A stretch of 64,000 nt of DNA from Paenibacillus swuensis (GCF_001644605.1 NZ_CP011388.1:4197501-4261500), one strand, 5' to 3'; shown: positions 1 through 8,825, counted from the stretch's first letter. Notes: generated from the letters alone by a model not told the origin. Numbers and translations are program-made.

Positions 1-1279
1 CGATGTTGTCCAGAGACTCCCGTTTCACGACTACATCCGACGCTCCGTCCTTAACAAACACGACCGCCGGCTTACGGATCCGGTTGTAGTTGCTCGCCAT
101 CGCGTAGTTATATGCCCCTGTGCAAGAAACAGCGAGCAAATCGCCGGTCTTCGCCTCAGGCAACTCCAAATCAATAATAAGTTTATCTCCGCTCTCACAG
201 CATTTGCCCGCTACAGTTACCGTTTCCGTAGCTTTCTCGTTAGCGCGGTTCGCCAACATCGCTTCGTACTTGGATTCGTATAGAGCGAATCTCGGGTTGT
301 CGGTCATGCCGCCGTCCACCGCGATATATTTACGCACACCCGGGATGTGCTTGGATGTGCCAACCGTGTAAAGCGTCGTACCTGCTTCACCTACAATGCT
401 GCGGCCCGGCTCTACCCAAATTTCAGGAATCGGATAGCTTGCTTCTCCGAAGTACGATTTGATGCCGTCTGTAATCGCCTTAACATACTGAGCGACTAAC
501 AGAGGTGTATCACCCTCCGTGTAACGAATACCGAAGCCGCCCCCGAGGTTGATTACTTTGAAAGTGACATTCAGCTCTTGACGAATCTGTACAGCGAATG
601 CGGACACTTTCTCTACCGCCATTGTGAAGCCTTCCACTTCGAAGATCTGTGAACCGATATGAGAGTGAACGCCCAGCAGCTCAATGTGGCTTAGGGAAGA
701 AGCTTGTTGAATAGCTGTGTAAGCCGATCCGTTCCCCAAGTCGAAACCGAATTTCGAATCTGTCTGACCGGTGGAGATATACTCATGCGTATGCGCCTCA
801 ACGCCGGGGGTAATCCGAAGAAGAACTTTCACCGTTTCCCCCTTGTCAGCGGCAATGGCATTCAGCATATGTAGTTCAATCAGATTATCAACTACAAAAC
901 AACCGATCTTCGCGTCAATCGCCATCTCCATTTCCTCAGGCGTCTTGTTGTTGCCGTGAAAATGGATTCGGGCCGCGGGAAATCCGGCTTGTAAAGCCGT
1001 AAACAGTTCACCGTCGGAAACGACGTCGAGCGACATGTCTTCCTCTTCCGCAATCCGGCACATGGCCATCACGCAGAACGCTTTGCTCGCATAGGCGACC
1101 TGGAATTGCAATCCCGAGGCACGGAACGCTTCCACATACTCGCGGCATCTTTGGCGTACCAACTGCTCATCTACAATATAAAGAGGTGTACCGTGTGTTT
1201 CAGCAAGCTGCTGAACATCGCAGCCGCCGATTTCAAGGTGTCCTTTGTCGTTAATAGTGCTGGTTCCGTGTAAAAACAT
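1..1279 (-). CDS. lysA: Diaminopimelate decarboxylase LysA (3' end outside window)
   Basis: This gene makes L-lysine by decarboxylating meso-diaminopimelate, the last step of the lysine pathway. About 426 codons are present; the C-terminal end runs off the left edge. The PLP lysine lies in AYASKAF (Lys66), followed by HSHIGSQ, the glycine-rich GGGFGIRY, the phosphate-binding EPGRSIV and the active-site CCESGD segment. ATG at 1279 is preceded by AGGAGTGG. It lies downstream of spoVAB, as lysA lies at the end of the spoVA operon in Bacillus, but here spoVAC to spoVAF are not between them. Identity is seen from motifs across nearly the whole length. Confidence 0.96.
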   Translation of the reverse strand, partial: MFLHGTSTINDKGHLEIGGCDVQQLAETHGTPLYIVDEQLVRQRCREYVEAFRASGLQFQVAYASKAFCVMAMCRIAEEEDMSLDVVSDGELFTALQAGFPAARIHFHGNNKTPEEMEMAIDAKIGCFVVDNLIELHMLNAIAADKGETVKVLLRITPGVEAHTHEYISTGQTDSKFGFDLGNGSAYTAIQQASSLSHIELLGVHSHIGSQIFEVEGFTMAVEKVSAFAVQIRQELNVTFKVINLGGGFGIRYTEGDTPLLVAQYVKAITDGIKSYFGEASYPIPEIWVEPGRSIVGEAGTTLYTVGTSKHIPGVRKYIAVDGGMTDNPRFALYESKYEAMLANRANEKATETVTVAGKCCESGDKLIIDLELPEAKTGDLLAVSCTGAYNYAMASNYNRIRKPAVVFVKDGASDVVVKRESLDNI

Positions 1280-1428
1280 AAGTCCCACTCCTATTCGAAA
1301 TTCAATATATGATCCGTTTGCATTATTTTCTACCTTACATTGTTCAGTATAGGGATGAATACTTAAGATTGGTATGGATTTAATCACATATCTTTTGCAC
1401 TCTTTGTATAGCCGAACAACCAGCTTTG

Positions 1429-1860
1429 TCATTGGTGATAGATGAGCCAGTCAAACAGCGAGCCGAAGATTTTGCCGAAAACCATCGCCATCAACAACCA
1501 GACCATATAGTGCATCATTCGAAGCCTTTTCGCCAAAATCGGCAACACATTCAGCACTTCCGTCAATGCCGCCGCCAAGAGCCCGACAAATACCCCTGTA
1601 AACAATCCGACGACCGTTAACAGCAAAGGCGAGGCTCCCAGTTTCCAGTCAAAAAAATCCGCAAAACTCCACAACACCGACCCGCTGATAACGGCCGCTT
1701 CCATCCATTGCGATTGATGATAGGAACGGGTAAGCTGCGCCAGCCGTGGAATAATATCGAGCACGATAAGAAAGGCTACTGTGCCGCTTCCCACCGCGAT
1801 TCCCCCCGCCAATCCCAGGAGGATGACAAACAGGGACCTTCCCAGTTCAACCAACGTCAT
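1429..1860 (-). CDS. spoVAB: Stage V sporulation protein AB
   Basis: A 143-residue membrane protein with about four to five hydrophobic segments, close to the size of Bacillus SpoVAB. SpoVA proteins belong to the forespore membrane apparatus linked to dipicolinic acid uptake. Its ATG overlaps the spoVAA stop codon (ATGA), so the two are probably translationally coupled. The assignment rests on length, hydrophobic pattern and position between spoVAA and lysA. The exact role of AB itself is not known. Confidence 0.88.
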   Translation of the reverse strand: MTLVELGRSLFVILLGLAGGIAVGSGTVAFLIVLDIIPRLAQLTRSYHQSQWMEAAVISGSVLWSFADFFDWKLGASPLLLTVVGLFTGVFVGLLAAALTEVLNVLPILAKRLRMMHYMVWLLMAMVFGKIFGSLFDWLIYHQ

Positions 1861-2489
1861 GGCGAATCCTCCGGCGGATTCATCTTCCGGTATTCCTCGG
1901 TTACCACGAATTGGTGAATACTTTCTTGATAAGAGAACATCTCCACTTCCAACGGATTGGGTTCTTCATTGAGCTTTCTTTTGAACAGATGGTTAAAGAA
2001 AATAATCATGCCCACACCGATGCCCAGCGAATACGGAATCTGCAGCAGATATGGGTGTTCTGCTCGTTTGCCCGTCACCAACTCCGCAATCCTCTGGTGA
2101 ACCTCCATCATGGACACGTCCGCATGGAAGTTCATAATCGCCAAGGCGGAACCAAAGAACAGCAGCACCCACACTAAAGCAAATAAGAACAAATTCGGAG
2201 GCTTTTGTTTCGTATACAGCTCCACGAGGACATGAGGTTCACCGTAATATTCGATCTGCATACGGGGTTGAATCGCTTTTACCTTGCTTACGACGAGCAG
2301 CATATCGATGAGGACGAGGTTGCCTTCTTTGTCGGATGGCGTGCACAGGATAATATTGCAGATTAACTCTTCCAGTTCCGGATCGACCAACAGTTGCGCT
2401 ATGTCACCAAGACGAATAGGTTTGCCCTTGAGCATCCGGATTCGCCTGCGCAGTCGCAGGTATAACGTTGGAGGGAGTGTGGCTTGCAT
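1857..2489 (-). CDS. spoVAA: Stage V sporulation protein AA
   Basis: About 210 residues: an N-terminal soluble domain (roughly 1-95) followed by two membrane segments near residues 100-120 and 150-170, the SpoVAA layout. It is the first gene of a spoVAA-spoVAB pair transcribed toward lysA. The start is ambiguous: TTG at 2492 is followed directly by ATG at 2489, and the GAAGGAG site sits 7 or 10 bases upstream respectively. ATG is chosen here. In Bacillus the gene follows sigF directly; here a terminator and an inserted gene separate them, so it needs its own promoter, which I could not identify with confidence. Confidence 0.9.
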   Translation of the reverse strand: MQATLPPTLYLRLRRRIRMLKGKPIRLGDIAQLLVDPELEELICNIILCTPSDKEGNLVLIDMLLVVSKVKAIQPRMQIEYYGEPHVLVELYTKQKPPNLFLFALVWVLLFFGSALAIMNFHADVSMMEVHQRIAELVTGKRAEHPYLLQIPYSLGIGVGMIIFFNHLFKRKLNEEPNPLEVEMFSYQESIHQFVVTEEYRKMNPPEDSP

Positions 2490-2674
2490 CAACGATCCGC
2501 TCCTTCGGCCAAAGATTTCCCTTAGTATGCCAAAAAAGGAATAAAAAAAACTCTATAGAGACGCTCCGGATGGGGGACCGTGTTCTTGCCTATGTTGGAA
2601 ACTAAAGAGTTCGCGCGCGAAGCTGGATTATGTTGATTGGTCAACTGCCAAGTATTATTTGCGTTTCAGCGCCG

Positions 2675-2692
2675 ATGCTGGGTTATCCCGAA
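2675..2692 (+). repeat. Left arm of an 18-bp perfect inverted repeat around the transposase-like gene
   Basis: ATGCTGGGTTATCCCGAA occurs here and in exact reverse complement at 3908-3925. Similarity continues three bases further inside with TCAG in both arms. The two arms enclose the transposase-like gene at 2838-3749 and its promoter, so they may be terminal repeats of an old mobile unit. The rest of the roughly 350-base stretch from 2490 to 2837 holds a 12-base palindrome (TTCGCGCGCGAA, 2610-2621) and the promoter listed next; no other gene is seen. Confidence 0.7.
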
Positions 2693-2757
2693 GAATCAGG
2701 TTTACATAATATCAGTGCAATTCAAAAAAATACTTTAATAAACACTTGAAAAAATAC

Positions 2758-2786
2758 TTGTAATAACAATATTGGTTTGGTATTAT
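2758..2786 (+). promoter_or_regulatory. Sigma-A-type promoter of the transposase-like gene
   Basis: TTGTAA (2758-2763), a 17-base spacer and TATTAT (2781-2786) make a good housekeeping promoter. It lies about 50 bases upstream of the GTG start at 2838 and inside the left inverted repeat. It suggests that the gene is expressed rather than silent. Confidence 0.6.
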
Positions 2787-2837
2787 ATTACATATTCAGA
2801 ACATTTGTTCTCTTATTGGCAGAAGGGGTTGAGGATT

Positions 2838-3749
2838 GTGTCTACTCATGTAGTAACTTTCGATCAATTTAAGCGCAAGTATCATGATGAGGCTTCATGT
2901 CTGCCCATCCTGATCTCAACCAAGTGGCCCAACGGTTACCGCTGTCCGCGGTGCGCTTGCGTTACTGCCCATGTTATCACTACACGTCGGCTGCCTCTGT
3001 ATGAATGCCGCAACTGCAAGTATCAAGCTTCTCTTCTCGTGGGGACGATTATGCAAGGTAGCCGTACTCTACTTCATAAATGGTTTCAGGCTTTATTTCT
3101 CATCGCTAACCCTTCAGGTTCAATTAACGCGGTGGAACTATCAACCATCATTCAAGTCACGTATAAGACGGCCTGGTTAATCCTACACAAACTTCGCCAT
3201 GCCATTCAGCAAGGAGATGCGCAGCAGCTGCTCACAGGTCTTGTCGAAGTCATCTCTGCTGAATACAATCCGTGCAATTTCCATATTAAAGGTTTTAAGA
3301 CGATCCGGAACCAGCAGCCATTTGTTGGGGGAGCTTCTCTTAACTTCTATGGTGAGGTTTCCTATGTCAAGCTTAAGCATGTTTTTATACCGAAACTTCA
3401 TCCGAACAAAGAACTTAGCTATTGGGATTACTCAAACTTCATTGAGACTCATGTGAGTAGTTCAGTCCGAGTTCCTTTTATTCATTACGGTTCCAAAAAA
3501 TATAACGCATGCGACACCTTAAATATCATTTGTGATTCTGTTCCTGTTAGAATAAACGAGCGATATTACGGAGTAAGTGACAAGCACTTACAATCTTATC
3601 TGGATGAAGTATCCTATCGCATTAATTATTCACTGAAACCAAACCGTGCGGTATCGAAATTATTTCGGCTGTTCATTTATACTCCTGCTGTTACTTATAA
3701 ACAACTCATTTCACGCAAACCGATGTGCTTACATGTACAGGTTGCCTGA
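2838..3749 (+). CDS. IS1595/ISXO2-type transposase-like protein with degenerate catalytic residues
   Basis: A 303-residue protein. A zinc ribbon lies at residues 36-60 (CPRC and CRNC), followed by the IS1595 N-terminal helical region. The family signature 'VSxKHLQxYLDE' with a following Arg-x-Asn is clear near the C-terminus (VSDKHLQSYLDEVSYRIN). The family's first catalytic Asp, in VEVDETY, corresponds here to VEVISAEY, and the usual His/Asn-x-x-Glu-x-x-Trp segment before the C-terminal signature is absent. The frame is open over the full family length. GTG at 2838 is chosen because of the purine-rich AAGGGGTTGAGG upstream. It points opposite to the sporulation genes on either side. Inactive or domesticated transposase is an inference from the missing residues. 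Confidence 0.8.
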   Translation: MSTHVVTFDQFKRKYHDEASCLPILISTKWPNGYRCPRCACVTAHVITTRRLPLYECRNCKYQASLLVGTIMQGSRTLLHKWFQALFLIANPSGSINAVELSTIIQVTYKTAWLILHKLRHAIQQGDAQQLLTGLVEVISAEYNPCNFHIKGFKTIRNQQPFVGGASLNFYGEVSYVKLKHVFIPKLHPNKELSYWDYSNFIETHVSSSVRVPFIHYGSKKYNACDTLNIICDSVPVRINERYYGVSDKHLQSYLDEVSYRINYSLKPNRAVSKLFRLFIYTPAVTYKQLISRKPMCLHVQVA

Positions 3750-3852
3750 CTCACGGACAAACATTTTTTAAAATTTCATAGTTCGTTCTCTAAACCCATG
3801 ATCCCTCATTTTCCCAAGAATAAAAATCACTTCATGCCTTCTTCGATTACAC

Positions 3853-3933
3853 CACTGAGCCTTTGGGATAACCAAGCATTCCAGTTCTTTAATCACGACA
3901 CTGAGCGTTCGGGATAACCCAGCATTCCAGTTC
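3853..3933. repeat. Two tandem copies of the right inverted-repeat arm
   Basis: Two imperfect copies of a unit of about 34 bases, starting CACTGAGC and ending GCATTCCAGTTC, lie 46 bases apart (3853 and 3899). The second copy contains the exact reverse complement of the left arm (3908-3925); the first has two changes within the same 18 bases. Each core has a GGGATAACCC hairpin-like centre. No gene is visible between 3750 and 4027. Confidence 0.7.
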
Positions 3934-4013
3934 AAAAAAGTAAACGAACACCCCATCTAAAGAAGTGTAAACCCTAATTATCACCCCTATTTTATATACT
4001 TTCTACCATATAC

Positions 4014-4044
4014 AAAAAGAAACCAGATCATTGAGCGATCTGGT
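4014..4044 (-). terminator. Rho-independent terminator of the spoIIA operon
   Basis: On the minus strand ACCAGATC and GATCTGGT form an 8-bp stem with a 7-base loop, followed by TTCTTTTT. The stem overlaps the sigF stop codon. It separates sigF transcription from spoVAA. Confidence 0.85.
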
Positions 4045-4783
4045 CCTTAATGCATTGCAGAATTTTCTTCTCCAAACGTGAAACTTGGACTTGCGAAATC
4101 CCAAGCCGTGAAGCCACCTCGGACTGAGTTTGGTCCCGGTAATAGCGGAGATACACAATCAGCCGCTCCCGATCGGACAGGGAGGAAATGGCCTCGTTCA
4201 ACGCCAGCTTCTCAAACCACTTATCCTGAGACTCATCCGCAATCTGATCCATCAACGTAATCGGGTCCCCGTCGTTCTCGAACACCGTCTCATGAATGGA
4301 CGTCGGCGGCTTGTTCGCTTCTTGGGCAAACACAATCTCCTCCGGGGTCACTTCCAACACCTCAGCTACTTCTTTCACCGTGGGCAGCCGTCCTAATGTC
4401 TTGGACAGCTCATCCTTGGTCTTGCGCACCTTGTTGGCCATCTCTTTCAAAGAACGGCTTACTTTCAGCGTTCCGTCATCCCGGAGAAAACGCTGGATTT
4501 CACCGATAATCATCGGCACCGCATAGGTGGAAAATTTCACATCATAGGAAAGGTCAAATTTGTCCACAGACTTCAGCAAGCCGATACACCCGATTTGAAA
4601 CAAATCCTCCGGCTCGTATCCCCTGTTCAGAAACCGTTGCACCACGGACCAGACCAATCGGATATTACAGCTCACGAGCGTATCTCTTGCAATCGTGTCA
4701 CCGCTCTGGCTAAGAGCGATTAACCGCTTGACTTCCGAATCGTCCAAATAACTGTGTGAGGCTTGCTTCAGATTGACATCCAT
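4028..4783 (-). CDS. sigF: RNA polymerase sigma-F factor
   Basis: This is the first compartment-specific sigma factor of sporulation, active in the forespore. The 251 residues carry region 2 (DLFQIGCIGLLKSVDKFD, about 60-77), region 3 and a region 4 helix-turn-helix ending in SQVQVSRLEKKIL. It is the last gene of dacF-spoIIAA-spoIIAB-sigF, 10 bases after spoIIAB. Its activity is held by SpoIIAB and released by dephosphorylated SpoIIAA. Length and order match Bacillus spoIIAC. Confidence 0.97.
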   Translation of the reverse strand: MDVNLKQASHSYLDDSEVKRLIALSQSGDTIARDTLVSCNIRLVWSVVQRFLNRGYEPEDLFQIGCIGLLKSVDKFDLSYDVKFSTYAVPMIIGEIQRFLRDDGTLKVSRSLKEMANKVRKTKDELSKTLGRLPTVKEVAEVLEVTPEEIVFAQEANKPPTSIHETVFENDGDPITLMDQIADESQDKWFEKLALNEAISSLSDRERLIVYLRYYRDQTQSEVASRLGISQVQVSRLEKKILQCIKDQIAQ

Positions 4784-4793
4784 AATCCAACCC

Positions 4794-5240
4794 CTAATTG
4801 TATAAAGCTTTCTTGGATTCGATGCGCTTCACCATGCGCACTTTCGTACCTGCTCCTGGTTCGGTGGTAATTTCTACCTCATCCATGAAGTTCTCCATAA
4901 TCGTAAAGCCCATCCCCGAACGCTCAAGCTCAGGCTTGGACGTGTATAACGGCTCTTTGGCTAAATCCAAATCTTCAATACCAAGTCCATCGTCCTGTAC
5001 CGAAATCATCACGATATCCCCTTCGATATTCGCGGAAATGGTAATAACGCCCTCCGGGTTGTTCTCATACCCGTGGATGATGGAGTTCGTAACCGCTTCG
5101 GAAACGACCGTCTTCAAATCCGTCAGTTCTTGCATCGTCGGATCCAGCTGAGAGACAAAAGCCGCCACCGCTACTCTGGCGAAAGATTCATTCTCCGATC
5201 TTGCCGCAAACTGCAGGTTCATAAAATTAGACGCACTCAT
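4794..5240 (-). CDS. spoIIAB: Anti-sigma-F factor and kinase SpoIIAB
   Basis: A 148-residue GHKL-type serine kinase that binds sigma-F and phosphorylates SpoIIAA. Visible boxes: [12 protein letters not shown] (N box, Asn52), [10 protein letters not shown] (G1) and RSGMGFTIM (G2). The frame is open 16 codons further upstream, but ATG at 5240 gives the conserved N-terminus ending in FMNLQF and overlaps the spoIIAA stop by four bases (ATGA). This tight coupling is expected for a switch needing fixed stoichiometry. Confidence 0.96.
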   Translation of the reverse strand: MSASNFMNLQFAARSENESFARVAVAAFVSQLDPTMQELTDLKTVVSEAVTNSIIHGYENNPEGVITISANIEGDIVMISVQDDGLGIEDLDLAKEPLYTSKPELERSGMGFTIMENFMDEVEITTEPGAGTKVRMVKRIESKKALYN

Positions 5241-5590
5241 GAGACAACCTCCAGTCCGGAAAGCGCGAGTCTTTCGTTCGCGTAACACGTGACAATTTTG
5301 AACAAACCCGACATTTCAAACAAACGGTAAACGGAAGGATTCGCGTCGCAAACGACCATCTTCCCGCCTTTGGACATTACAAGTTTATACCTGCCGAGAA
5401 TTACACCAAGACCGGAGCTATCCATAAAAGAAAGGTCCTTCAAACTCAAGATGACATGATCGCTGTAACCTCTCAAGATCGCGTCTTCCATTTTCATTTT
5501 GACCATATCGGCCGTGTGGTGATCCAATTCGCCTTTCAATCTGACAATCAATGCGTTGCGGTGATGCTCCATTTCGATGTCCAGACTCAT
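5237..5590 (-). CDS. spoIIAA: Anti-anti-sigma factor SpoIIAA
   Basis: A 117-residue STAS-domain protein. The phosphorylated serine is Ser58 in [14 protein letters not shown], the same position as in Bacillus. When dephosphorylated by SpoIIE it binds SpoIIAB and frees sigma-F. The gene is preceded by dacF with about 100 bases between and overlaps spoIIAB. Confidence 0.97.
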   Translation of the reverse strand: MSLDIEMEHHRNALIVRLKGELDHHTADMVKMKMEDAILRGYSDHVILSLKDLSFMDSSGLGVILGRYKLVMSKGGKMVVCDANPSVYRLFEMSGLFKIVTCYANERLALSGLEVVS

Positions 5591-5692
5591 TCGCGTTCAC
5601 TCTCCTCTTTGACATGAACACAACATTCTCTTTCGCTGAAGCGGATTCCTGCCCCCCGACAAAACTAGAAGAAAACTCCTATATTAAGACAG

Positions 5693-6943
5693 TCAATCGA
5701 CAAAAAACATCTTCGCTGCCGTGCGTTTAAATAAGGTCCACCAGCCGGCTTTGCGAATATTCACAGGAGACTCCACGTCGAACTCGGCAATCATCTTGTT
5801 CTCTTTATAGACCGTAAGTTTACCAATCGGTTGGCCTGCCGTTAACGGCGCCTTAAGCTCTGGCATCAGCTTCAGCTCATGACGGATTGTCTTGTTGTTG
5901 TCCCCTTTTTTTAACAGCACGCTGTAATCCTGTTTGGCTTTGAGCTCCACTTGCTTAACGTCGCCCTTCTCGATCTTCACCATGCCCAGGGCATCGCCTT
6001 TTTTGAAAATAGGGAAGTTCGTGTACTGCGCGAAGCCCCAATCGAACATCTTGGACACTTCATTGTTCCGGATCTTCGTATTCGGTTCGCCTAACACTAC
6101 CGCGATGATGCGGAACTGGTCCCGTTTGGCTGTGGCGGATAAACAGAATTTAGCCTCGCTGGTGTATCCTGTCTTCAAACCGTCCGCACCCGAGTAAAAA
6201 CGTACAAGCTTATTGGTGTTGACGAGCCAGAAAGGTTTTTCGGAATCCTTACGCAGGTAATCTTGATAACTGCTTGTATATTTAGTAATTTCCTCATGCT
6301 TTAGAAGCTCTTTGGACATTAGCGCGATATCATGAGCCGAGGTGTAGTGATTGCTGGCGGGAAGCCCGTTCGCATTGACAAAATTGGTATTGTTCATGCC
6401 CAGCTGCTTGGCGCGCTCATTCATCAGCTGAACGAAAGCTTCCTCTGAACCTGCCAATTTCTCAGCCATTGCCACAGAAGCATCGTTACCCGAGGCCATG
6501 GCTATGCCTTTCAGCATGTCATCCACGGTCATTTCCTCGCCGGGCTCAAGAAAAATTTGGGATCCCCCCATGGAGGCCGCATTTTCACTTGTGGATACTT
6601 TATCGGTTAACTTGATTTCCGCGCGATCCAAAGCTTCCATAATGAGCAACATGGTCATAATTTTCGTTATGGATGCGGGCGGACGTTTCTCGGCCCCATT
6701 CTTCTCATAGATAATCGTTCCAGTAGAAGCATCCATTAATACGGCGGAGGTTGCGTTAGGCGCAAGGTCTAAAGACCCTGCAGGCTTAGGTCCCTCGACA
6801 GCTGCTGACAAGTTCGTCGTCTGTGAAGGCGTTGAGTTTGCGGAAGCGGTTGCGGCCGTTGCTGATAATGGCAATACCGAGGCAGCTATGAGGCTCAAGC
6901 AAATACAAGTCATATAACGTTTTTTCCAAGTTGGCGTAATCAT
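5693..6943 (-). CDS. dacF: Sporulation D-alanyl-D-alanine carboxypeptidase DacF
   Basis: A 416-residue penicillin-binding protein 5 type carboxypeptidase that trims peptidoglycan side chains, in Bacillus in the forespore. An N-terminal signal sequence (about 1-31) is followed by the SxxK motif SITK (Ser91, Lys94), an SGN motif in MASGNDAS and KTG in LKTGYTSEAKF. A C-terminal PBP5-associated beta domain completes it. It heads the spoIIA operon, as in Bacillus. AGGAGGGG lies 12 bases before the ATG. Confidence 0.95.
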   Translation of the reverse strand: MITPTWKKRYMTCICLSLIAASVLPLSATAATASANSTPSQTTNLSAAVEGPKPAGSLDLAPNATSAVLMDASTGTIIYEKNGAEKRPPASITKIMTMLLIMEALDRAEIKLTDKVSTSENAASMGGSQIFLEPGEEMTVDDMLKGIAMASGNDASVAMAEKLAGSEEAFVQLMNERAKQLGMNNTNFVNANGLPASNHYTSAHDIALMSKELLKHEEITKYTSSYQDYLRKDSEKPFWLVNTNKLVRFYSGADGLKTGYTSEAKFCLSATAKRDQFRIIAVVLGEPNTKIRNNEVSKMFDWGFAQYTNFPIFKKGDALGMVKIEKGDVKQVELKAKQDYSVLLKKGDNNKTIRHELKLMPELKAPLTAGQPIGKLTVYKENKMIAEFDVESPVNIRKAGWWTLFKRTAAKMFFVD

Positions 6944-7056
6944 AAGTAGTTAGGTCCCCTCCTAAATTTGGGTTTTCATGCTGGTAACCAGTGTTGACCG
7001 ATTATATGAAAATTATTCCATGAATCCTTTTGAAATCAGGAGGTTGCCGAGGTTGC

Positions 7057-7087
7057 CAAAAAAATAAAAGACGCCTCTCGGCGTCTT
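7057..7087 (-). terminator. Terminator after pdp
   Basis: On the minus strand AAGACGCC, loop GAGA, GGCGTCTT, then TTATTTTTTT: an 8-bp perfect stem with a tetraloop and U tract. It closes the nucleoside operon before dacF. Confidence 0.92.
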
Positions 7088-7133
7088 GGTCTCAATCTAT
7101 GAAAGAAACTTCTTAACGTGTGCGCAAATTACG

Positions 7134-8468
7134 TCAAATCTGTTTCTGTACTCCGTCTTTCGTGACAATCGCGTAAATTAACGGTTCCGGCGTGACCGGC
7201 TCAGAAACGATCCGGAACGCTTCGATTACTTTCCGGCGGACCGGCGCGACGGCTTCCTCTTCCGTGCGGTTCACGTACATGTCGGCCAGCTTATCGCCTT
7301 TACGGACAGCGTCGCCGCTCTTCTTGTGAAGCCGCAAACCAACGGCAAGGTCAATTTGCGACTCCTTCGTTTCCCGCCCGGCTCCCAGCATCATGGCAGC
7401 GACGCCGATTTCCTCAGCCGTGATGGAAGCTACGTATCCGTCCTGCTCCGCATGTACAGGGATGATTTCTTTGACCTGTACAATACGGGAGGGATCATCC
7501 AGCACCGAGCTGTCACCGCCTTGAGCCGCCACGAATTCTTTGAATTTGGCAAGTCCTGATCCGTTGGCGATCAGTTCCTGCAACTTCGTTCTTGCTTCCT
7601 CTACCGTCGCCGCTTTGCGTCCCAGAACAAGCATATAGGACCCTAGCGTTAGACATACTTCTTCCAGGTCTTTAGGACCCTTACCTTGAAGAGTTTCCAC
7701 CGCCAGCTGCACTTCCAATCCATTACCAACCGCAACGCCTAACGGCTGATCCATATCGGTAATGACGGCTACACATTCCCGACCCACTTCGGTTCCGATA
7801 TCGACCATGGCTTGAGCAAGCTTGATTGAATCCTCTAAGGTTTTCATGAAAGCGCCGTTTCCGGTTTTCACGTCCAACACAATCGCATCGGCGCCCGCGG
7901 CTATTTTCTTGCTCATAATGGAGCTGGCGATTAGTGGTATTGAATTAACAGTCGCGGTAACATCCCGAAGACCGTATAACTTCTTGTCCGCAGGGGTCAA
8001 GTTGCCGGTTTGACCGATGACGGCCACCCCTTGCCCTGTGACCTGTTTCGTGAATTGATCCTCGGTCAATTCCACCGAAAATCCAGGGATCGCTTCTAGC
8101 TTATCGATCGTTCCTCCCGTATGCCCGAGGCCTCTGCCCGACATCTTGGCCACGGGAACTCCGGCGGCGGCCACCAAGGGAGCCAAAACAAGCGTTGTCG
8201 TATCTCCTACGCCGCCTGTACTATGCTTGTCCACCTTGATGCCCGGAATCGCGCTTAAGTCAATCTGATCACCGGATCTCGCCATAGCTAACGTTAGTTC
8301 GGCGGTCTCCCTTGCTGTCATGCCTTGAAAAAATACCGCCATAGCCCAGGCCGACATCTGATAGTCCGGAATTGTACCGGCGGTATAACCTTCAATTAAG
8401 AACGAAATTTCCTCGGAGGTTAACTCCTGGCCATCCCGTTTCTTCTGTATTACATCAACCGTTCTCAT
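7134..8468 (-). CDS. pdp: Pyrimidine-nucleoside phosphorylase
   Basis: Cleaves uridine and thymidine (and deoxyuridine) with phosphate to base and (deoxy)ribose-1-phosphate. The 444 residues contain the thymidine phosphorylase signature region ([20 protein letters not shown] and [15 protein letters not shown], residues about 83-128) and the C-terminal alpha/beta domain with the LRLHKKSGD segment. ATG at 8468 follows GGAGG by six bases. It is last in the deoB-PNP-PNP-spo0E-like-pdp cluster, whose products feed sugar phosphates to DeoB. Confidence 0.95.
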   Translation of the reverse strand: MRTVDVIQKKRDGQELTSEEISFLIEGYTAGTIPDYQMSAWAMAVFFQGMTARETAELTLAMARSGDQIDLSAIPGIKVDKHSTGGVGDTTTLVLAPLVAAAGVPVAKMSGRGLGHTGGTIDKLEAIPGFSVELTEDQFTKQVTGQGVAVIGQTGNLTPADKKLYGLRDVTATVNSIPLIASSIMSKKIAAGADAIVLDVKTGNGAFMKTLEDSIKLAQAMVDIGTEVGRECVAVITDMDQPLGVAVGNGLEVQLAVETLQGKGPKDLEEVCLTLGSYMLVLGRKAATVEEARTKLQELIANGSGLAKFKEFVAAQGGDSSVLDDPSRIVQVKEIIPVHAEQDGYVASITAEEIGVAAMMLGAGRETKESQIDLAVGLRLHKKSGDAVRKGDKLADMYVNRTEEEAVAPVRRKVIEAFRIVSEPVTPEPLIYAIVTKDGVQKQI

Positions 8469-8547
8469 ACGGCACCTCCGACAATAAATAACGATCCTTC
8501 TTGAACAATGAGCATTCTTAAGTCAGTACGCTATATCATACGGACAA

Positions 8548-8598
8548 ATGCTGAAGGATATACGTTAAGCCGGAACGGAGCCGGTACTTAAGCAGCAT
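8548..8598 (-). other. Three-part stem-loop between the Spo0E-like gene and pdp
   Basis: Nested complementary segments ATGCTG/CAGCAT (8548-8553, 8593-8598), TTAAG/CTTAA (8565-8569, 8587-8591) and CCGG/CCGG (8570-8573, 8581-8584) fold into one long interrupted hairpin. It reaches the stop codon of the Spo0E-like gene. No strong U tract follows on the minus strand, so it may be a weak terminator or an RNA processing site within the operon. Confidence 0.5.
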
Positions 8599-8825
8599 TA
8601 GCACACAGCACTGACAGAACCGTTCCGACCGGACAATAGAGCAAATAACCCAAACATACATTGTTTTCTCTTCTGACTATGAAGCAATTGAAGCTGATAT
8701 ATAAAGAAGTCAAGTTGTTGACTGAGCTCTACAACCTTCAGATCCGTAAAGTTGCCTGTCTCCATCGCCTTATCGACCATTTGTTGACGCAATATGTCAA
8801 TAATTTTGTTCAAATCTCGTTCCAT
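8598..8825 (-). CDS. Spo0E-like aspartyl-phosphate phosphatase
   Basis: A 75-residue helical protein with the family signature SQQLD (residues 35-39) after an N-terminal helix and a short Asp-containing turn. Spo0E-type proteins remove phosphate from Spo0A and so delay sporulation. The frame is open 16 codons further upstream, but ATG at 8825 gives the normal N-terminus, with GGGAGAG about ten bases upstream. It lies between a PNP gene (131 bases away) and pdp on the same strand. Family is clear; its target is inferred. Confidence 0.85.
   Translation of the reverse strand: MERDLNKIIDILRQQMVDKAMETGNFTDLKVVELSQQLDFFIYQLQLLHSQKRKQCMFGLFALLSGRNGSVSAVC

Noticed and set aside
1280-1428. Lysine riboswitch before lysA
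   Set aside because: The gap is only about 150 bases and shows none of the conserved multi-helix structure.
2675-3933. Active insertion sequence
   Set aside because: Catalytic residues are missing and no target duplication is seen, although the inverted repeats are present.
6944-7056. Sigma-H promoter of dacF-spoIIA
   Set aside because: An AAAGGATTC -35-like motif is there, but no GAAT-type -10 lies at the right distance. Expected from biology but not supported here.
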